NCBI GenBank assembly: GCA_021396245.1
Contig: WNYE01000119.1
Coordinates: 35,546 to 99,545, forward strand
Direction of reading: 5' to 3'
Source of the DNA: Sporothrix humicola
Lineage: Eukaryota; Ascomycota; Sordariomycetes; Ophiostomatales; Ophiostomataceae
Length of the DNA: 64,000 bases
In this document: in pieces, positions 21,821 to 33,320 of the stretch
How the letters are laid out: each line of letters starts with the position of its first letter
Position numbering within the stretch: the first letter of the stretch is position 1
The notes under the pieces: model-generated
Told to the model about the DNA's origin: nothing
Seen by the model: only the letters and a program-made list of their open reading frames with translations
Databases searched by the model: none
Made by a program: the position numbers and the translations under genes

Positions 21821-24772
21821 ATGGCGTCGGCCCAGACCGCCGCGCCCTCCTACACCTCCTCGGGTCGCAAGAACTCCAATGCGAATATCCCCAACTCCAA
21901 TTCCAACTCGCAACAGCACCGACAAGGCCACGGCACAAACGACAGCGTGAGTGGCAGCTCCATCTCCACCACCGGCGGCAGCCCCGTCGCCCACGTCAAA
22001 ACCCCGCGCCGCACATCGCTCTCGTCCTTTCCCCCACGAACCGGCGACGCCTCCCCTCTGCTCCCATACAACTCCGGCCGCCGCCCATCTCTGTCTCCAC
22101 AACCTCCACTCCCCTCACACTCGCCCGCCTTACCACCCGGCAGCGCCCACTTTGCCGCCATGGCCTCGACCGACCGCACATCCAACCAGAGCAACAAGTC
22201 CACCAAGGCGTCCGGGTCCTCACAACACTCTTCCCTCTCGGGCCCTACAGGCGCCACTGGCGCTGCGGGCGGACATCACAGCCACGGCCACGGCAACAAT
22301 TCCGATGCGCACTCACGGCGACGGCTGCGGTCACAGTACCCGCGGGGTGCGTCGGCCGAGAACCATGTCGAGTACATTCTGGTGGCGTCCTTTGACGTCG
22401 ACAAGGGCCCGATTATGGAGCACCAGTACCCAGTCGCGATCACAGGCGACGAGCACATGCTGGCAGAGCTGATGTTGCCGGACCAAACACATTTGCGCAA
22501 CCAGGATTGGACCATGTTCTTTCTGCACAAGGACATTTCACAAGAAGAGGAGGAGCAAGAACAGCTTGCCAAGGAAGAGCGCAAGCGGCGGCGACAGCGG
22601 AAACGTGCGCGCATGGCAGGGCTTCCCTATGAAGACGAGGACAAGGAGACGGGCGCAGGACTGGATGACGACGAGGACGAAGACGACGATGACTGGGACG
22701 ACGACTGGTCGACAGACAGCGAGCCCGAGGGCGGCGAGGGCGCACCGCTAATCTATGTTCTGAACCTGGTCAACACCAAGCAGGACAAGACAAAACGACG
22801 TGGTGCCGTTGTCAAGTCCATGGCCATTTGCACGCGGCACCCCTTTCTACACATTTACAAGCCTCTTCTACTGTTAGCCCTCGAGGAGTACTTCAAGTCG
22901 CCCGTCGTCGAGACCTTGTCCATGCTCTACGATGCAGTCAACGCCATGGACCTGTCGCTCATGCCACGCCTCAGTCTGCTGGAGCGCCACTTGCTGCAGG
23001 CCAGCGACAACAAGGACCTGTTTGTCGAAAAGTTTGAAAAGATGATCCAGATGCGCATTGCCGAAGAGAGCGGCGACGGCGTCACGGACCAGCCCTTTGA
23101 TGCCAGCCGCAGTCCGCCCAAGCCAGCCGGGATCTTGCGAGCCGGCACCAAGGCACACTTTGAAGGCCAGGCGGCCGCGTACTCAGTGCCGCGCGATACG
23201 CACGAGTTTGAGAGCAAAGTGTTCTACAAGGGCATCCCGATCCCGATCAAGGTGCCCGTGGCCGTCATGCCGGAAACGGTCGGCGACTTCTCGCTTATCA
23301 AGCTGATCCAGAACTTTTCGGACACCCACGCCAAGTCACCACAGCCTTTCCCTCTTCACGCGCATTTGACGACGAACGGACCCAACACACACCCAATCAT
23401 CGTTCTTGTCAACGCCCTGCTCACACAAAAACGCATCATCTTCCTCGGACACAACATGCCCTCTGGCGAAGTGGCTGAAGCCGTTTTGGCAGCATGTGCT
23501 CTGGCATCGGGCGGTGTTCTGCGCGGTTTCACACGACATGCCTTCCCCTATACCGATCTCACAAAGATTGATGACCTACTGCTTGTTCCGGGCTTCATCG
23601 CCGGTGTCACCAACCCAACGTTCGAGCTGCACCCTGAATGGTGGGACTTGCTGTGCGATCTGCCATCTGGTCGCATGAAGATCAGTAGCCGTATTGAAGA
23701 GGCACCGATGACGGAGGGTCTCGTATTCTTCAAACAGCAGCACCCGTCTTGCGCCAACCTAGTGAATACAGCCACTACACCCAATGTCAGCTCGGCGAAC
23801 AGCGATCTGACGGGCGACAACGCTTTTATGGCCGATATTCTCAAGAGCGTGCAAGCACGGTTGGGTGAGCGCGTGATTCGGGCCAAGTGGCGCGACTGGG
23901 TTGTCAAGTTTACGCGCATTGCCTCGGCGTTTGAAGAGAGCGTATACGGTGCGAGTGTCCTTCATATGGGTGGTGGCGGCAGTAATAGTGGCGGTGCCAG
24001 CACGAACGACCCCAACGGCAGCAACAGCAACCTAAACGACTTTGACAACTTGGCCATCTCGCCCACCACAACAACCACGGGGACACCAACCGCCATGTCC
24101 CCGCCGACGGCCGTCTCGGCCGCCAACGGTCACGGCTACGTCTGGGCCGACGAGAACGCCAAGCAGCGCGAGCTCGCCGGCAACGCCACGCGCGTCGAGG
24201 GCTGGCGCGTCTCCCGTAGCTACTTGTCTTTCATCAAAGATGTCGCCCAGCTCTACACTGTGCGGCCGCTCAAGGGCCTGGATCTGCACCACATGCACGA
24301 CCGCCTGCGCACCCAGCGCCTCACGCCCGCCCAAAGTCGTGATATCTTTTTGACGTTTGCGCGCACCGTGCACTCGTACGACGAGATCTGCCTGCTGCTG
24401 TCCGTCGCGCCCGAAGCCCACGGCGGCCTGTTTTACGTCGCGCTCGGCCTCTTCCACAAGGACCGGGACGTGCGCACCAAGACGACGGAACTGCTTGAGC
24501 GGCTGGCCGAGCACGAGGCCGGGCAGCACTGGTGGCGTGGGCTCAGCCGGTTCGAGATGCTGGCGTTTGCACGGATCCGGCGCGAGGCTGAGGCGGAGAT
24601 GCGCAACAAGCTGGAAAAAGAAGGGTTCCTGCAGCCGGCGCCCGTGCTGACCGCAGCACTGGCGGCCAACAGCGGCACAGGACGGAGTGAAAGCCGGGGC
24701 GGCCGGGCGATTACACCGATTACGGGCGGTCTGCCGGCGGGCGTCGTTGTCGGCGAGAAGCGGGCCAGCTAG
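21821..24772 (+). CDS. AFI1: DENN-family polarity protein AFI1 (Arf3-interacting)
   Basis: Afi1 binds the Arf3 GTPase at the cortex and helps keep the polarity axis in fungi. The gene is intronless and encodes 983 residues (yeast Afi1, 893). Residues 1-180 are Ser/Asn/Pro-rich and disordered. The Afi1/DENN upstream module starts at about 182 ([23 protein letters not shown] region) and includes WTMFFLHKD, followed by a long acidic and basic insert, then YVLNLVNTK and [14 protein letters not shown]. The SPA (stabilisation of polarity axis) core lies near residues 480-640, with [20 protein letters not shown] and [14 protein letters not shown]. The start is the ATG at 21821 (cagccATGGCG); the frame is open a little further upstream but without ATG. 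The antisense frames are shadows. Confidence 0.92.
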   Translation: MASAQTAAPSYTSSGRKNSNANIPNSNSNSQQHRQGHGTNDSVSGSSISTTGGSPVAHVKTPRRTSLSSFPPRTGDASPLLPYNSGRRPSLSPQPPLPSHSPALPPGSAHFAAMASTDRTSNQSNKSTKASGSSQHSSLSGPTGATGAAGGHHSHGHGNNSDAHSRRRLRSQYPRGASAENHVEYILVASFDVDKGPIMEHQYPVAITGDEHMLAELMLPDQTHLRNQDWTMFFLHKDISQEEEEQEQLAKEERKRRRQRKRARMAGLPYEDEDKETGAGLDDDEDEDDDDWDDDWSTDSEPEGGEGAPLIYVLNLVNTKQDKTKRRGAVVKSMAICTRHPFLHIYKPLLLLALEEYFKSPVVETLSMLYDAVNAMDLSLMPRLSLLERHLLQASDNKDLFVEKFEKMIQMRIAEESGDGVTDQPFDASRSPPKPAGILRAGTKAHFEGQAAAYSVPRDTHEFESKVFYKGIPIPIKVPVAVMPETVGDFSLIKLIQNFSDTHAKSPQPFPLHAHLTTNGPNTHPIIVLVNALLTQKRIIFLGHNMPSGEVAEAVLAACALASGGVLRGFTRHAFPYTDLTKIDDLLLVPGFIAGVTNPTFELHPEWWDLLCDLPSGRMKISSRIEEAPMTEGLVFFKQQHPSCANLVNTATTPNVSSANSDLTGDNAFMADILKSVQARLGERVIRAKWRDWVVKFTRIASAFEESVYGASVLHMGGGGSNSGGASTNDPNGSNSNLNDFDNLAISPTTTTTGTPTAMSPPTAVSAANGHGYVWADENAKQRELAGNATRVEGWRVSRSYLSFIKDVAQLYTVRPLKGLDLHHMHDRLRTQRLTPAQSRDIFLTFARTVHSYDEICLLLSVAPEAHGGLFYVALGLFHKDRDVRTKTTELLERLAEHEAGQHWWRGLSRFEMLAFARIRREAEAEMRNKLEKEGFLQPAPVLTAALAANSGTGRSESRGGRAITPITGGLPAGVVVGEKRAS

Positions 24773-25284
24773 GTGCGGTCTCTGCTTTTCCCGATGCCTG
24801 TCCGCAATGGGAACAGGGACAAGGGGCTGGAGTGGGTTGTCAATGAAGGGAGCCACCTCCTTCCACGGTCGTCAACGTCGCCCGTATTGTCGTCGGTGCC
24901 ATCGTCTATCCCGACATTGTCGCCGCGGCGGAGCGTGTCTCTATCTTCGCCGTCCCTTATCCAGTCTCGCTCGCTGTCTTCGTTTACGTCGTTGTCGTCT
25001 CTCTCGTCGGCCGCGTCCGCCGCTTCGTCTGTTTTGCGTGGGTGGCGTTCTCCGTCTTCATGATTTTGGATGGATTTTTGTTTCTATGATCTTCTTGTTT
25101 ACGTTTTCGTCTTTTTTATCGTCTTGTTATGCTCACGTTTCTACTTTTGTTATATACGTTTTATATTATCACATTCATTTCATAGTATCAATTTACAGGC
25201 GGCTCTCATCAGCGAATTTATGCAGAAAAATGTCCATTCATATTAATTTTGCTATTTGTTTTCATCTCATATCTCACCGCCCAC
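24773..25284. other. Convergent 3' region AFI1/S-formylglutathione hydrolase
   Basis: About 510 nt between converging genes. The first 280 nt are rich in TCGTC/GTCGT-like runs and the rest is AT-rich 3' UTR. I see no gene. Confidence 0.5.
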
Positions 25285-26202
25285 TTAAGCCAACAGGTAC
25301 TTGGCGGCGTGGTCGACGTGGTCCTGGCCGAAGGTCGAGATAAAGTAGTATGAGTGGTCATAGTCCTTTTGGTAGCGCAGCGTCAGGCCCGTCAGGCCGG
25401 CCGCCTTGACGGCCGACTCGAGGTTCTCGGGCAGCAGCTGCTTGTTGACGTAAAAGTTGTCGCCGGTGCCGACATCCACGAGCATCTTGAGGTCGCCGTT
25501 CTTCCAACCCTTGATCAGCTCGGTGGCGTCGTGCTCCTTCCAAGCCGCGGGGATGGTGCTGTCGGACGCCGACTCGGGCGTGATCTCGAGGTCGGCCGGC
25601 CCCAAATAACCCTTGAACGCCTTTTGGCCCCAGGGGCAGCGCGAGGGGTTGGAGATGGGCGCGAACGCCGACACCGACTTGTAGCGGCCGGGGTGGCGCA
25701 GGTACAGCGTCAGGGCGCCGTGGCCGCCCATGGAGTGGCCCGTGATGGACTGGCGCTCGCCGTCGAGCTGCTTGGGGAATTCTTGCAATAGGAGAGAAGG
25801 AAGCTCTTCGGTCAAGTAGGTCTCCATGCGGTAGTTGGTGGCATAGGGCGAGGACTTGTCGGCGTCGAGGTAGAAGGAGGCAGCCTCACCGAAATCCCAG
25901 CTGTCGTGCTCCTGGGGGAGGTTGAGGCCGCGCGGCGAGGTGTCCGGGTAGACAATGGCTATGCCGTGGCGGGCGGCGGTGGCGTGCAGGAAGCCCTTTT
26001 CGGAGCAATTCTCGGGCGAGCAGGTAAGGCCCGACAGATAGTACAAAACGGGGGCGGGCTTGGAAGCAGAGGCAGCGTCGGCGACGGGACCCGGGAAAAA
26101 GACATTGACGTTCATGTCGGTGCCGGTCGTCTTGGAGGCGTGCGACAGCTTGAGGAGCTTGCCGCCAAAAGTGGCAATCGTAGCCTTGGTGGTGAAAGCC
26201 AT
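25285..26202 (-). CDS. S-formylglutathione hydrolase (esterase D family)
   Basis: Hydrolyses S-formylglutathione to formate and glutathione, the second step of glutathione-dependent formaldehyde detoxification in the cytosol. It is intronless and encodes 305 residues (family usually 280-300). It has an alpha/beta-hydrolase fold with the catalytic triad visible as Ser157 in GHSMGG, Asp248 in GTGDNF and His283 in YDHSYYF. Other family signatures are YYLSGLTCSPENC near residue 54 and PDTSPRG near 86-92. The ATG at 26202 (MAFTTKATIATFGG) aligns with the usual family N-terminus; the frame is open upstream to 26439, but that part is leader. Downstream it converges with AFI1. There is no linked formaldehyde dehydrogenase in the window. 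Confidence 0.96.
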   Translation of the reverse strand: MAFTTKATIATFGGKLLKLSHASKTTGTDMNVNVFFPGPVADAASASKPAPVLYYLSGLTCSPENCSEKGFLHATAARHGIAIVYPDTSPRGLNLPQEHDSWDFGEAASFYLDADKSSPYATNYRMETYLTEELPSLLLQEFPKQLDGERQSITGHSMGGHGALTLYLRHPGRYKSVSAFAPISNPSRCPWGQKAFKGYLGPADLEITPESASDSTIPAAWKEHDATELIKGWKNGDLKMLVDVGTGDNFYVNKQLLPENLESAVKAAGLTGLTLRYQKDYDHSYYFISTFGQDHVDHAAKYLLA

Positions 26203-26868
26203 TGTGCTGGTGGTGTTGACGATGAGGGGTAGCTTGGAGGGAAGTTTGTCGAGATGTAAAGATGTCGAGATGTCGAAACGAAAGATGGGGCAAGAAGGAA
26301 GAAAGGAACAACGAGGGCGGCTTCCCGTTTTGTAGATGTAGATGGACACGGCTTTATTCGACCGGGGCGGAGAAAGTCCCCCAAAGATCCCCTCCACTTT
26401 CCTATCCGACAGCCAATTCGCACCACCGGGAAGGTGCAATCACTGTTCACTGATAGCTGTTGCAGTCTTGGCTCTCTGCTAGTTGCCGCTTTTGGCTTGT
26501 TTCGTGCTCCAACTTGCCGATACAACCCCGAGTTACGGGCGGTAGGCGCAACCCCGCCTTAGCTGTAAGTGGATGACGGTGTGATGTGCCAGTAGTGTAA
26601 AGTAGTTGCACCGTCAAGTGCATCTTCCTGCATCAGATCGCGTCAAGCATCTGCAACTCGATCTTACATGACGATTGACCAGACATAAACATATCACAAG
26701 TGAATTACAATTCGAAAAGCCGTAAAGTCTAAATGATGCAATTCAGGATGACGGGCTAGACGCCCGCAAATGCTAGAAAATGGGAATACCAATGCAAAAC
26801 CAAACGAAACAAAACAAACCCAAATCATGTACAGTATTTACACAGATAAAATTTGTCCTTCATCTCCC
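26203..26868. other. Intergenic region upstream of S-formylglutathione hydrolase
   Basis: About 670 nt with the hydrolase promoter and leader on the left and the 3' UTR of the small secreted protein on the right. No gene or repeat is visible. Confidence 0.5.
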
Positions 26869-27314
26869 CTACTGCGTCTCGACGGTCGTAGTTGTCGTCT
26901 TAGTAAAGCACCGGAACGACTTCACGCCGGCCCACGACACGGCGCTCAGGTTGAACTTGTTCTCGTAGTCGAAGTCGACGGCGCCCAGCGTGCAGCCCTC
27001 GGGCGATGTGCAGATGCCGCCGCAGGCCATGGCGTACGGGTAGCAGGCAAAGGCCTCGCCGTCGGGTGCAAAGGTGTTGGTGTTGCCGAGGAAGGGAGCC
27101 GTAATGTTGACGCAGGTGTCGAGCGGGTAGACGTTGTAGTCGCACGTGCCCGTAGCATTTGCGCCAGTGCAGAGGAGGATCTAGACTGTTAATAAAGACA
27201 GGTCAACTCAAACAAATAGGTGTCAGTACGGGCACTTACACCTCCTTGTGCGCGCTTCTCGACGGGCGAGGCGAGGGCCAGAGTGGCGGCAGCGATGACA
27301 GCGAAAGACTTCAT
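26869..27314 (-). CDS. Small secreted cysteine-rich protein
   Basis: Exons are 27240-27314 and 26869-27180 (59-nt intron, GTAAGT donor), giving 128 residues. The N-terminus is a signal peptide (MKSFAVIAAATLALA) followed by PVEKR, a Kex2-type site at about residue 21, so the mature protein would begin near residue 22. The mature part has eight cysteines, typically enough for four disulfides, and an acidic core with NATGTCDYNVYPLDTC, TFAPDGEAFAC and SPEGCTLGAVDFDYENK. The pattern resembles a widespread but unnamed family of small secreted proteins of filamentous ascomycetes. I cannot assign a molecular function. A role as an effector or wall-associated protein is a guess from size, secretion and cysteine content. 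The first splice junction was chosen because it is the only pairing that keeps the frame open. Confidence 0.8.
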
Positions 27315-30147
27315 GGTGATGGTGTGGCTGGAGATGTTTTTATGGATGTAGATGGGCGGTGATATTAATATTTGACGCTGTTATGATACGTTGATCGACT
27401 TATATTTGCGCGAGTATTCGTTGCTGGGTATGTCTTGAAAGTTGCGTGTCAAAGATTGGATTGGATCTGCTGAGAGTTGTATATATATGTCCCGGTTTTG
27501 CGGTCTGAGATCTGGGGATATAAATCGATTAGGTTGCACGGTTGGAATGAAGATGGAAACAGGGTTTGATCGAGGGTTTTTTATTTTGAGTTGGGGTTCA
27601 GGTTTGGGTATTTGGGTATAAACGATAATGGAGGGGACGAGAAACACAAACACAAAAAAGGAAGTGGCGTGTCTCGTGAATATATATACAGTCCGTCGCA
27701 AGTACAACTTGAAAGAAAAACAGAGTTGAGAAACTCTAACAAAGAGGGATGACTAGTCCACACGTCAACTTCTTCTTCTTCGGTTCCTCGCGTCTTGTCT
27801 CACACGGCCAAGGACGGGGCCGCCAAGAACGAGACTGCAGGGAAATCGTCGTGTTGTTACTTTGGACTTTACTTTGGCCTTACTTTTCGGCCCTACGATC
27901 GACTGTTTTCTTTTTTTAATCCTCGTTTTCTGCAGCCTACTGCGCTTATTTGCCAATCGTGAGGGAGGCCAAGGATACCGAGCGAGCGAGGGTACATTTT
28001 TACCTGCAAAGTACAAACAAGGGGGGTGAGCAGTAGGATTCACGGAACAAGGGCGAAAGTGCCGCAGAGAATGAGCTTTGACGAATGACAAGACAGAAAT
28101 GGGCAGCGATGGGAATACCAAAGTCACCTGCATCTGCATACAATGTATACAAGGTAAAAAGAAGCACCGATGCACCGTCGTGCATATCGTGTCGTGGCAC
28201 AGCGACAAGCTACGAGTACAAAAATACAAAGTACACGAGGTACACTGCACAGCTACGAGGTACAAGTGGGGGACACGGGACACGGGATACGAGTGCTGCA
28301 TCGATTGCATCACACAGGGGCGAGTACCCTTCGTTCCCATGTCCGTATCCATTGTTGCCGGCAGACGATCTAAAGATGACATAAAATAAACCGGTTGAGC
28401 ACAAAATGGCAGAATGGGTCACCAAAAGAAAGACCGCACAGCCACGCAACCGGCCAACAAATGTGATATGTTGGGTCAAGTGTAATGTTACAATGAAAGG
28501 CAGCACACCGAAGACGAGAAAAACGAAAAACGAGCTGGCACATCGTGGCTGTATTATGTGCACAGAAGTGAGAAAAGACACAGAGTGCAGTGGAAGCTGG
28601 TCGGAAAATAAGAGTAAAACTGTGTAAAGGGCGGCAATTGCCCTGGGAATTCCTCCAAGCAAGGAAAATGCCACAGACGTAGCGAACAAAAAAGAGAGAC
28701 ATTTTGAGTAAAGCTAATTGCCCAAAAGAGGCAATTCGAGGTGTAAATCACTTCTGGTGAGGGTTGTCAGAAAAAGCGCGCCAGCAACTACCGACGTCAT
28801 AAGGTGTCAGCGGTTCTTGGTACAATTTAGAACTCCTGGCTCCTACACTCCTTTGTTTCAACTGCATTCTTCGTGAGTGGCAGCTTGTAATATTCCTCTT
28901 GGCTTCTTGTTCCTAGGAGCTGTCAAGAATCTTCAACCCTTTGTAAGGAGATTCACTCTACGGAGTACAAAAAACTCTCTACTCATTTCTCCACATGAAA
29001 TTGTAAGGAAGGAGGGCGATCCTGGATGTTTTCAGAATGAAACTATCGTGAACAGTAGACTTACTTGTCTTTTGTTCTCGCAGCCGCATGTTCCTTGCTC
29101 CTGAAAATCAAAGTACATCACTCAGCTTGTCAGCTGACTGAGTGACTTTCGAGACTTGTTCACTTGCTAGGGGGCCGCCCCAGAAATGATGGGCAAAAGT
29201 GCCCTCCAAAATGTCTTGCCACAGCCTTGTTTTTGAACGTGTCTCATACGAGCGTACTAAAGAGACAGCTAAGCGCACCTGTTTTTGTGTCACAAAACCT
29301 GTGCAAGTAGCAGTTCTTAACCACACTAATCCAAATACAGTAATTATCAAGCACATCAAAAACACAACGTCACACCCAAACAGGGAGTTGTCTGCCTTCA
29401 GGCTACTGGCTGTCAAACAGCCGGCAAGCAAACAACCTTGTCCAATTGTCCGCTAAAGATAAAAATAAATAATCCCGACAGCTCGTGTTCACAACTCTTT
29501 TTTAAGTTTGCAGGGACACAGGGGGGTAATACAGGTTGATGCATCTCGCAACACGAACAGATCGTCCTCCATGACCCTCCCACAAAATCTGACAGCTGGC
29601 TCAGCCGGGATCCAAAATAAAAGGGACAAAATAAAAGCAAAAGTACATTCCGGTACCGCCGGACCTTTGCACCGCCTCTCGGAGACGGCCATCGGAAGCA
29701 AACTGCGGCCGCCCGGGTCCGGGTCCCGTATTTGGTCGGTCACATGGCCACACCCTGTCGTCATAGTGTGTTTGAATAATTTAATTTATTCTTTTGTTAT
29801 CTTTTGATAGCTGCTAGCTCACTACATGGCCGAAATAGTATCTCTTAACCTCAACGGTCTACATACGCAGATACGGCATGAGATGTTTTGTTGCCCTAAA
29901 TGGCACGATGGATGAGAAAAGAGTGACAAAAGACTGGCCTTGCGGTCTTCCTCTATCCCCGACTCCTGCATCCCCTTTTTTAACCCCCGACCCCATCTCT
30001 CCGCGATACCATAACGACATTTTCATCCCCCTTTCCTCCCACCGTCACTCCCCCGTCTCCAATGTCAAAGAACCTGTGCCAAACAAACCACAGTCGTTTC
30101 CACCACAGCCAACACAACAACATGGATTGTCCGCATCACCTCACCCT
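27315..30147. other. 2.8 kb gene-free intergenic region
   Basis: Holds the promoter of the secreted-protein gene at the left and the 3' flank of the GNAT gene at the right. Frames such as 27765-28382 on the minus strand have no protein-like composition. Around 28200-28275 there are loose repeats of ACGAGGTACA-type sequence. An 8-bp inverted repeat lies at 29118-29145. Nothing else is recognisable. Confidence 0.45.
27480..27488 (-). promoter_or_regulatory. TATA-like element upstream of the secreted-protein gene
   Basis: An alternating TATATATAT run about 170 nt upstream of the start codon, readable as a TATA box on the minus strand. TATA boxes are commoner in inducible fungal genes. A similar run lies further upstream near 27682. 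Confidence 0.35.
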
Positions 30148-32453
30148 TCACCGCCTGCCATTGTTGCCATTACCGGTGTTATTGGAATTGACATTGGTGC
30201 GGCCCTTCTTGCGATTGGCCCGATAGTCAGTGTAGGAATGGTAGCCTGAAGGGGCCACTGCCGGTACCTGGTCCAGCTGGAGAATCTGCTGGTGGAACTG
30301 GCTGTGAGAGAGTGGCACCTTTCCCGTGTTCAGATTGTATTGCACACCTGCAATGGGAGCCGTCTTCATGGACCGCACCGGCGGAGCGGGCGCAGGCGGG
30401 GAAGCACTTGCCTGCTCCTGCTCTTGCACAGGGTACGACTGAACCTCTTGCGCCTCATGCATCTGAACATTGGCATTAGTAGGTGCTCCAGAGCTAGGGT
30501 AGGTCGGCAATTGAGAAGTCGAAAAAGCAGGCGTCTCGGGAAGCTCCTCGACTGTGTGGGTCGTCGCAAACGAAGTCTCCTCCAGAGGGCCATCGATGAC
30601 CGCCTCAACGGTCGACTTGAGGGCGAGCTTGACGGGCGCCTCAACAAATGCTGCGCACCGGCGGTAGAAAAACAGGCGTTTCTGGACGTAGGGACCCTTG
30701 TCGGACCACTTGATAGTGTCCAGGATCTGGCCAAGACGCTGAAAGCCAAACTTATTCACCAGGGTGCCAATGTACTTCTTCTCAGCGAGTCCCTCGTCGC
30801 TGCCTCCGGCAACCTCGATGAAGCTGAAACGGAGCTTCAGATGTGGCAAAGCCGACTTGGCGTCCATCGAATCCAGCATACTGCGCAAAAGCTCCTGCCC
30901 GATGCCCCGGCAGCGTATCTTAGGATGGACAATGACAGTCAGCTCCGCGCAGTATTCGCCCACATGCCCACTCAAGCCAAGGCCATAACACGGACGAGCA
31001 AGGCCATAGCCGACGACATGCTCAACTCCATTTTCCGTGACGGTTGCCACGAGAGCCGGCAGTTCGGCATAGTTCCCGGATTCGTACAGGCTGGCGAAGC
31101 CTTCCATCGTGACCGGTTCACGAGCATCCGCCTGCGTGCCGTACATGATCTCCAAGTTGTACAGCTCGCGCATCTCGGGGAGATGGGCCTCTGTGGCTGA
31201 AGTGATGTGAGCGCGAGCACGATTGTGAGGTGCCAGAACAGGTGCAAGTTCTGGTAGAGGGACAGACGCGGAGGCTCTGAGACCAGAATAAGGAGCAGGA
31301 GTGGGCTGGGGAGCAGGAGTGTTCCGCATGTCACGCTCCATCTTTGCCATCAACTCCCGCTCGATCTTCGCCTTCATCACCTGCTCGATCTTGGCCTTCT
31401 CTTCCTTTTCCTTCTTGGCCTTTTCCTCAGCCTCCTTTTTTTCCTTCTTCTCTTGCTCAAGCTTCTCCTTCTTTTCCCGCTCGAGCTTCTCTTTCTTCTT
31501 CCGCTCAATCTTGGCCTTCTCTTCCTCTTCCTTCTTGGTCTTTTCCTCTTCCTCCTTCTTTGCTTTCTCAGCTTCGGCGGCGCGGTCTTCGGCTGCGATC
31601 TTCTCCATGTACTCGGCGCAGGATCCCTTGGCGGTCTGCGTAGCAACCCGCTCGTCAAGTTCCTTGTCGCCCGTGGGCTCGACCTTGTCGTAGGGAACGT
31701 AGGGCGGCTCCACCATCTCAATGGTCAGTAGGTCCGGGATGGTGTTGTACTTGATCCAGAGGGCTTGGTCTTTTTTGCTCAAGGCCGAGACCTCCTTGTG
31801 GTATTTCACCAGCCAATCCGTGATCCTGTCGCGAAAGTTGGCCTCGGAGAGGTACAAGACCGCCGCCTTCACCGACCACATTCCGCAGCTCGAAACGACA
31901 GAGCCTTCTAGAGAAAAGGCATCTTCATCAGGATCAATGTCACGGGCACCGTCAAGAGAGAAGCTGTCTTCGGGCGGCACCTCCGAGGCCACCGAGTCCC
32001 AGTCGTTGACCTTGCGGGCCGTTCTGGCAATGCGCGTCTCCACTTCTGTGACGGGCTTGGAAACTGCCTTTTCTTGCTCTTGCAGGGCAGCCAGAGCATC
32101 GCCGGTCAGTGCGAGACGCTGGCGAGGGGGCTTCGGATCCTCGTGGGCATTCTGCTGGATCGTACGACGCTGAGTCTGTGATCAGATTTGTTAGATGGGA
32201 CTCGGCTCAAAATGAATTGAAAGAAGGAAAATGAGCGCAGAACAAAATTGGACGGAAATCATGCTGGCTGGTTTACATTTCCCGAGGCCTCATCTTCGGC
32301 GAATTCGTTCCATTTCTGGACCTTGTCGACGCCAATAGGCAAGATATCCGACGGCCGCTTGTAACTATACGGGAGGCGTGGTCCCGAGAACGTCTCTGTA
32401 GCCCAGTGCATCTTCATGTGGGCTTCGATGTCGCCCTGGAAAGTAGGATCCAT
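30148..32453 (-). CDS. GNAT-fold acetyltransferase-like protein with charged helix
   Basis: Exons are 32277-32453 and 30148-32175 (101-nt intron), giving 734 residues. Residues 1-255 are a weakly ordered N-terminus (MDPTFQGDIEAHMKMHW), with no domain recognised. A stretch of Lys/Glu/Arg repeats at about 261-335 (KKEEEEKTKKEEEEKAK type) predicts a long single alpha-helix or coiled coil. A GNAT domain follows at about 381-580, from RARAHITSATEAHLPEMREL to the strand and helix around VIVHPKIRCRGIGQELL, where R-x-x-G-x-G/A binds acetyl-CoA in the family. The C-terminus is Pro/Gln-rich and ends in an Asn/Gly-rich basic tail. The substrate is unknown; the fold assignment is good, the catalytic role likely but unproven. 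I know no characterised relative by name. Confidence 0.82.
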
Positions 32454-33320
32454 CTTGGCTTGAAAGCAAAGGTTGTATCCTCGACAATGTGGTGTTTGTG
32501 TGGACGCATCAAGAATGGGCTGTGCGTGATGTGGGAGGAAAGGGGAACAAGAGAAGAAGGATGAGAGACAGAAGTGAGAGGGCACAAAATTTTTGAACCA
32601 AAACAACAACAAATTGTGAGAGGAAACTGGCAAATCTGGAAAGGACGACAGTTTCTACCGTTAGGGAAGGAGCGATGGTGCAAGTTGCTGGCCAGGAAAT
32701 AATAAACTGAGCCTTGGTGTGCAGGATAGATTACAGTTCGATATATTCAAGCTCGAAACTTATTCTCATAATGAGTACCTCTCAGACCCTTGTTTTATGA
32801 CATTTTTATATTTTTGAGTTTTATCTAAATATATTATGCTTCTTAGATCCCATGTAGATGTAGGCTTTAGACACGTCTTTTTATTTTCGTTTAAATTCGC
32901 ATGATTTTGCCTATTGTTATTTTGTAAAAAATCAAAGAAAAATCAAGTAGTATAGCAAAGACAATACGAAATAAAACCAGATACCTTCAATTAATTAAAA
33001 TATATAGAATAGTAGAATTGAGTAAATGTTTGCAGCAAACGACTGTCACGTTGTTGTTGTCAAGTGAAAGAGACGCGATGCTGTAGATTGAGCCTAAAAT
33101 GACTAAGCCAAGAGCTGGCACTACCAATTTGGTGTGGTTTCCTGCATCACGGTTGCCATCGGCCAATCGCTGGTGGCATTTTGGTGGAAGCCTAGAGGGG
33201 AGATTGGTTGATTGATTGCACAACATAACGTCTTGATTTTCTTTTTATATCAAGTCCTACCTCTCCCCCAGCGCTCTCGATGGCTGTGGTGAGCAGTTCT
33301 CGACACGATCATCTGCCACC
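32454..33320. promoter_or_regulatory. Divergent intergenic region GNAT gene/ARL2
   Basis: About 870 nt between divergent starts. The centre (32750-33010) is very AT-rich. Promoters for both genes must lie here; no specific box is convincing and no gene is seen. Confidence 0.5.

Noticed and set aside
24032..24856. 274-codon minus-strand frame over the end of AFI1
   Set aside because: Antisense shadow; the sense strand encodes conserved AFI1 sequence.
27765..28382. 205-codon minus-strand frame
   Set aside because: Composition and start give no support; several overlapping frames of similar quality exist on the other strand.
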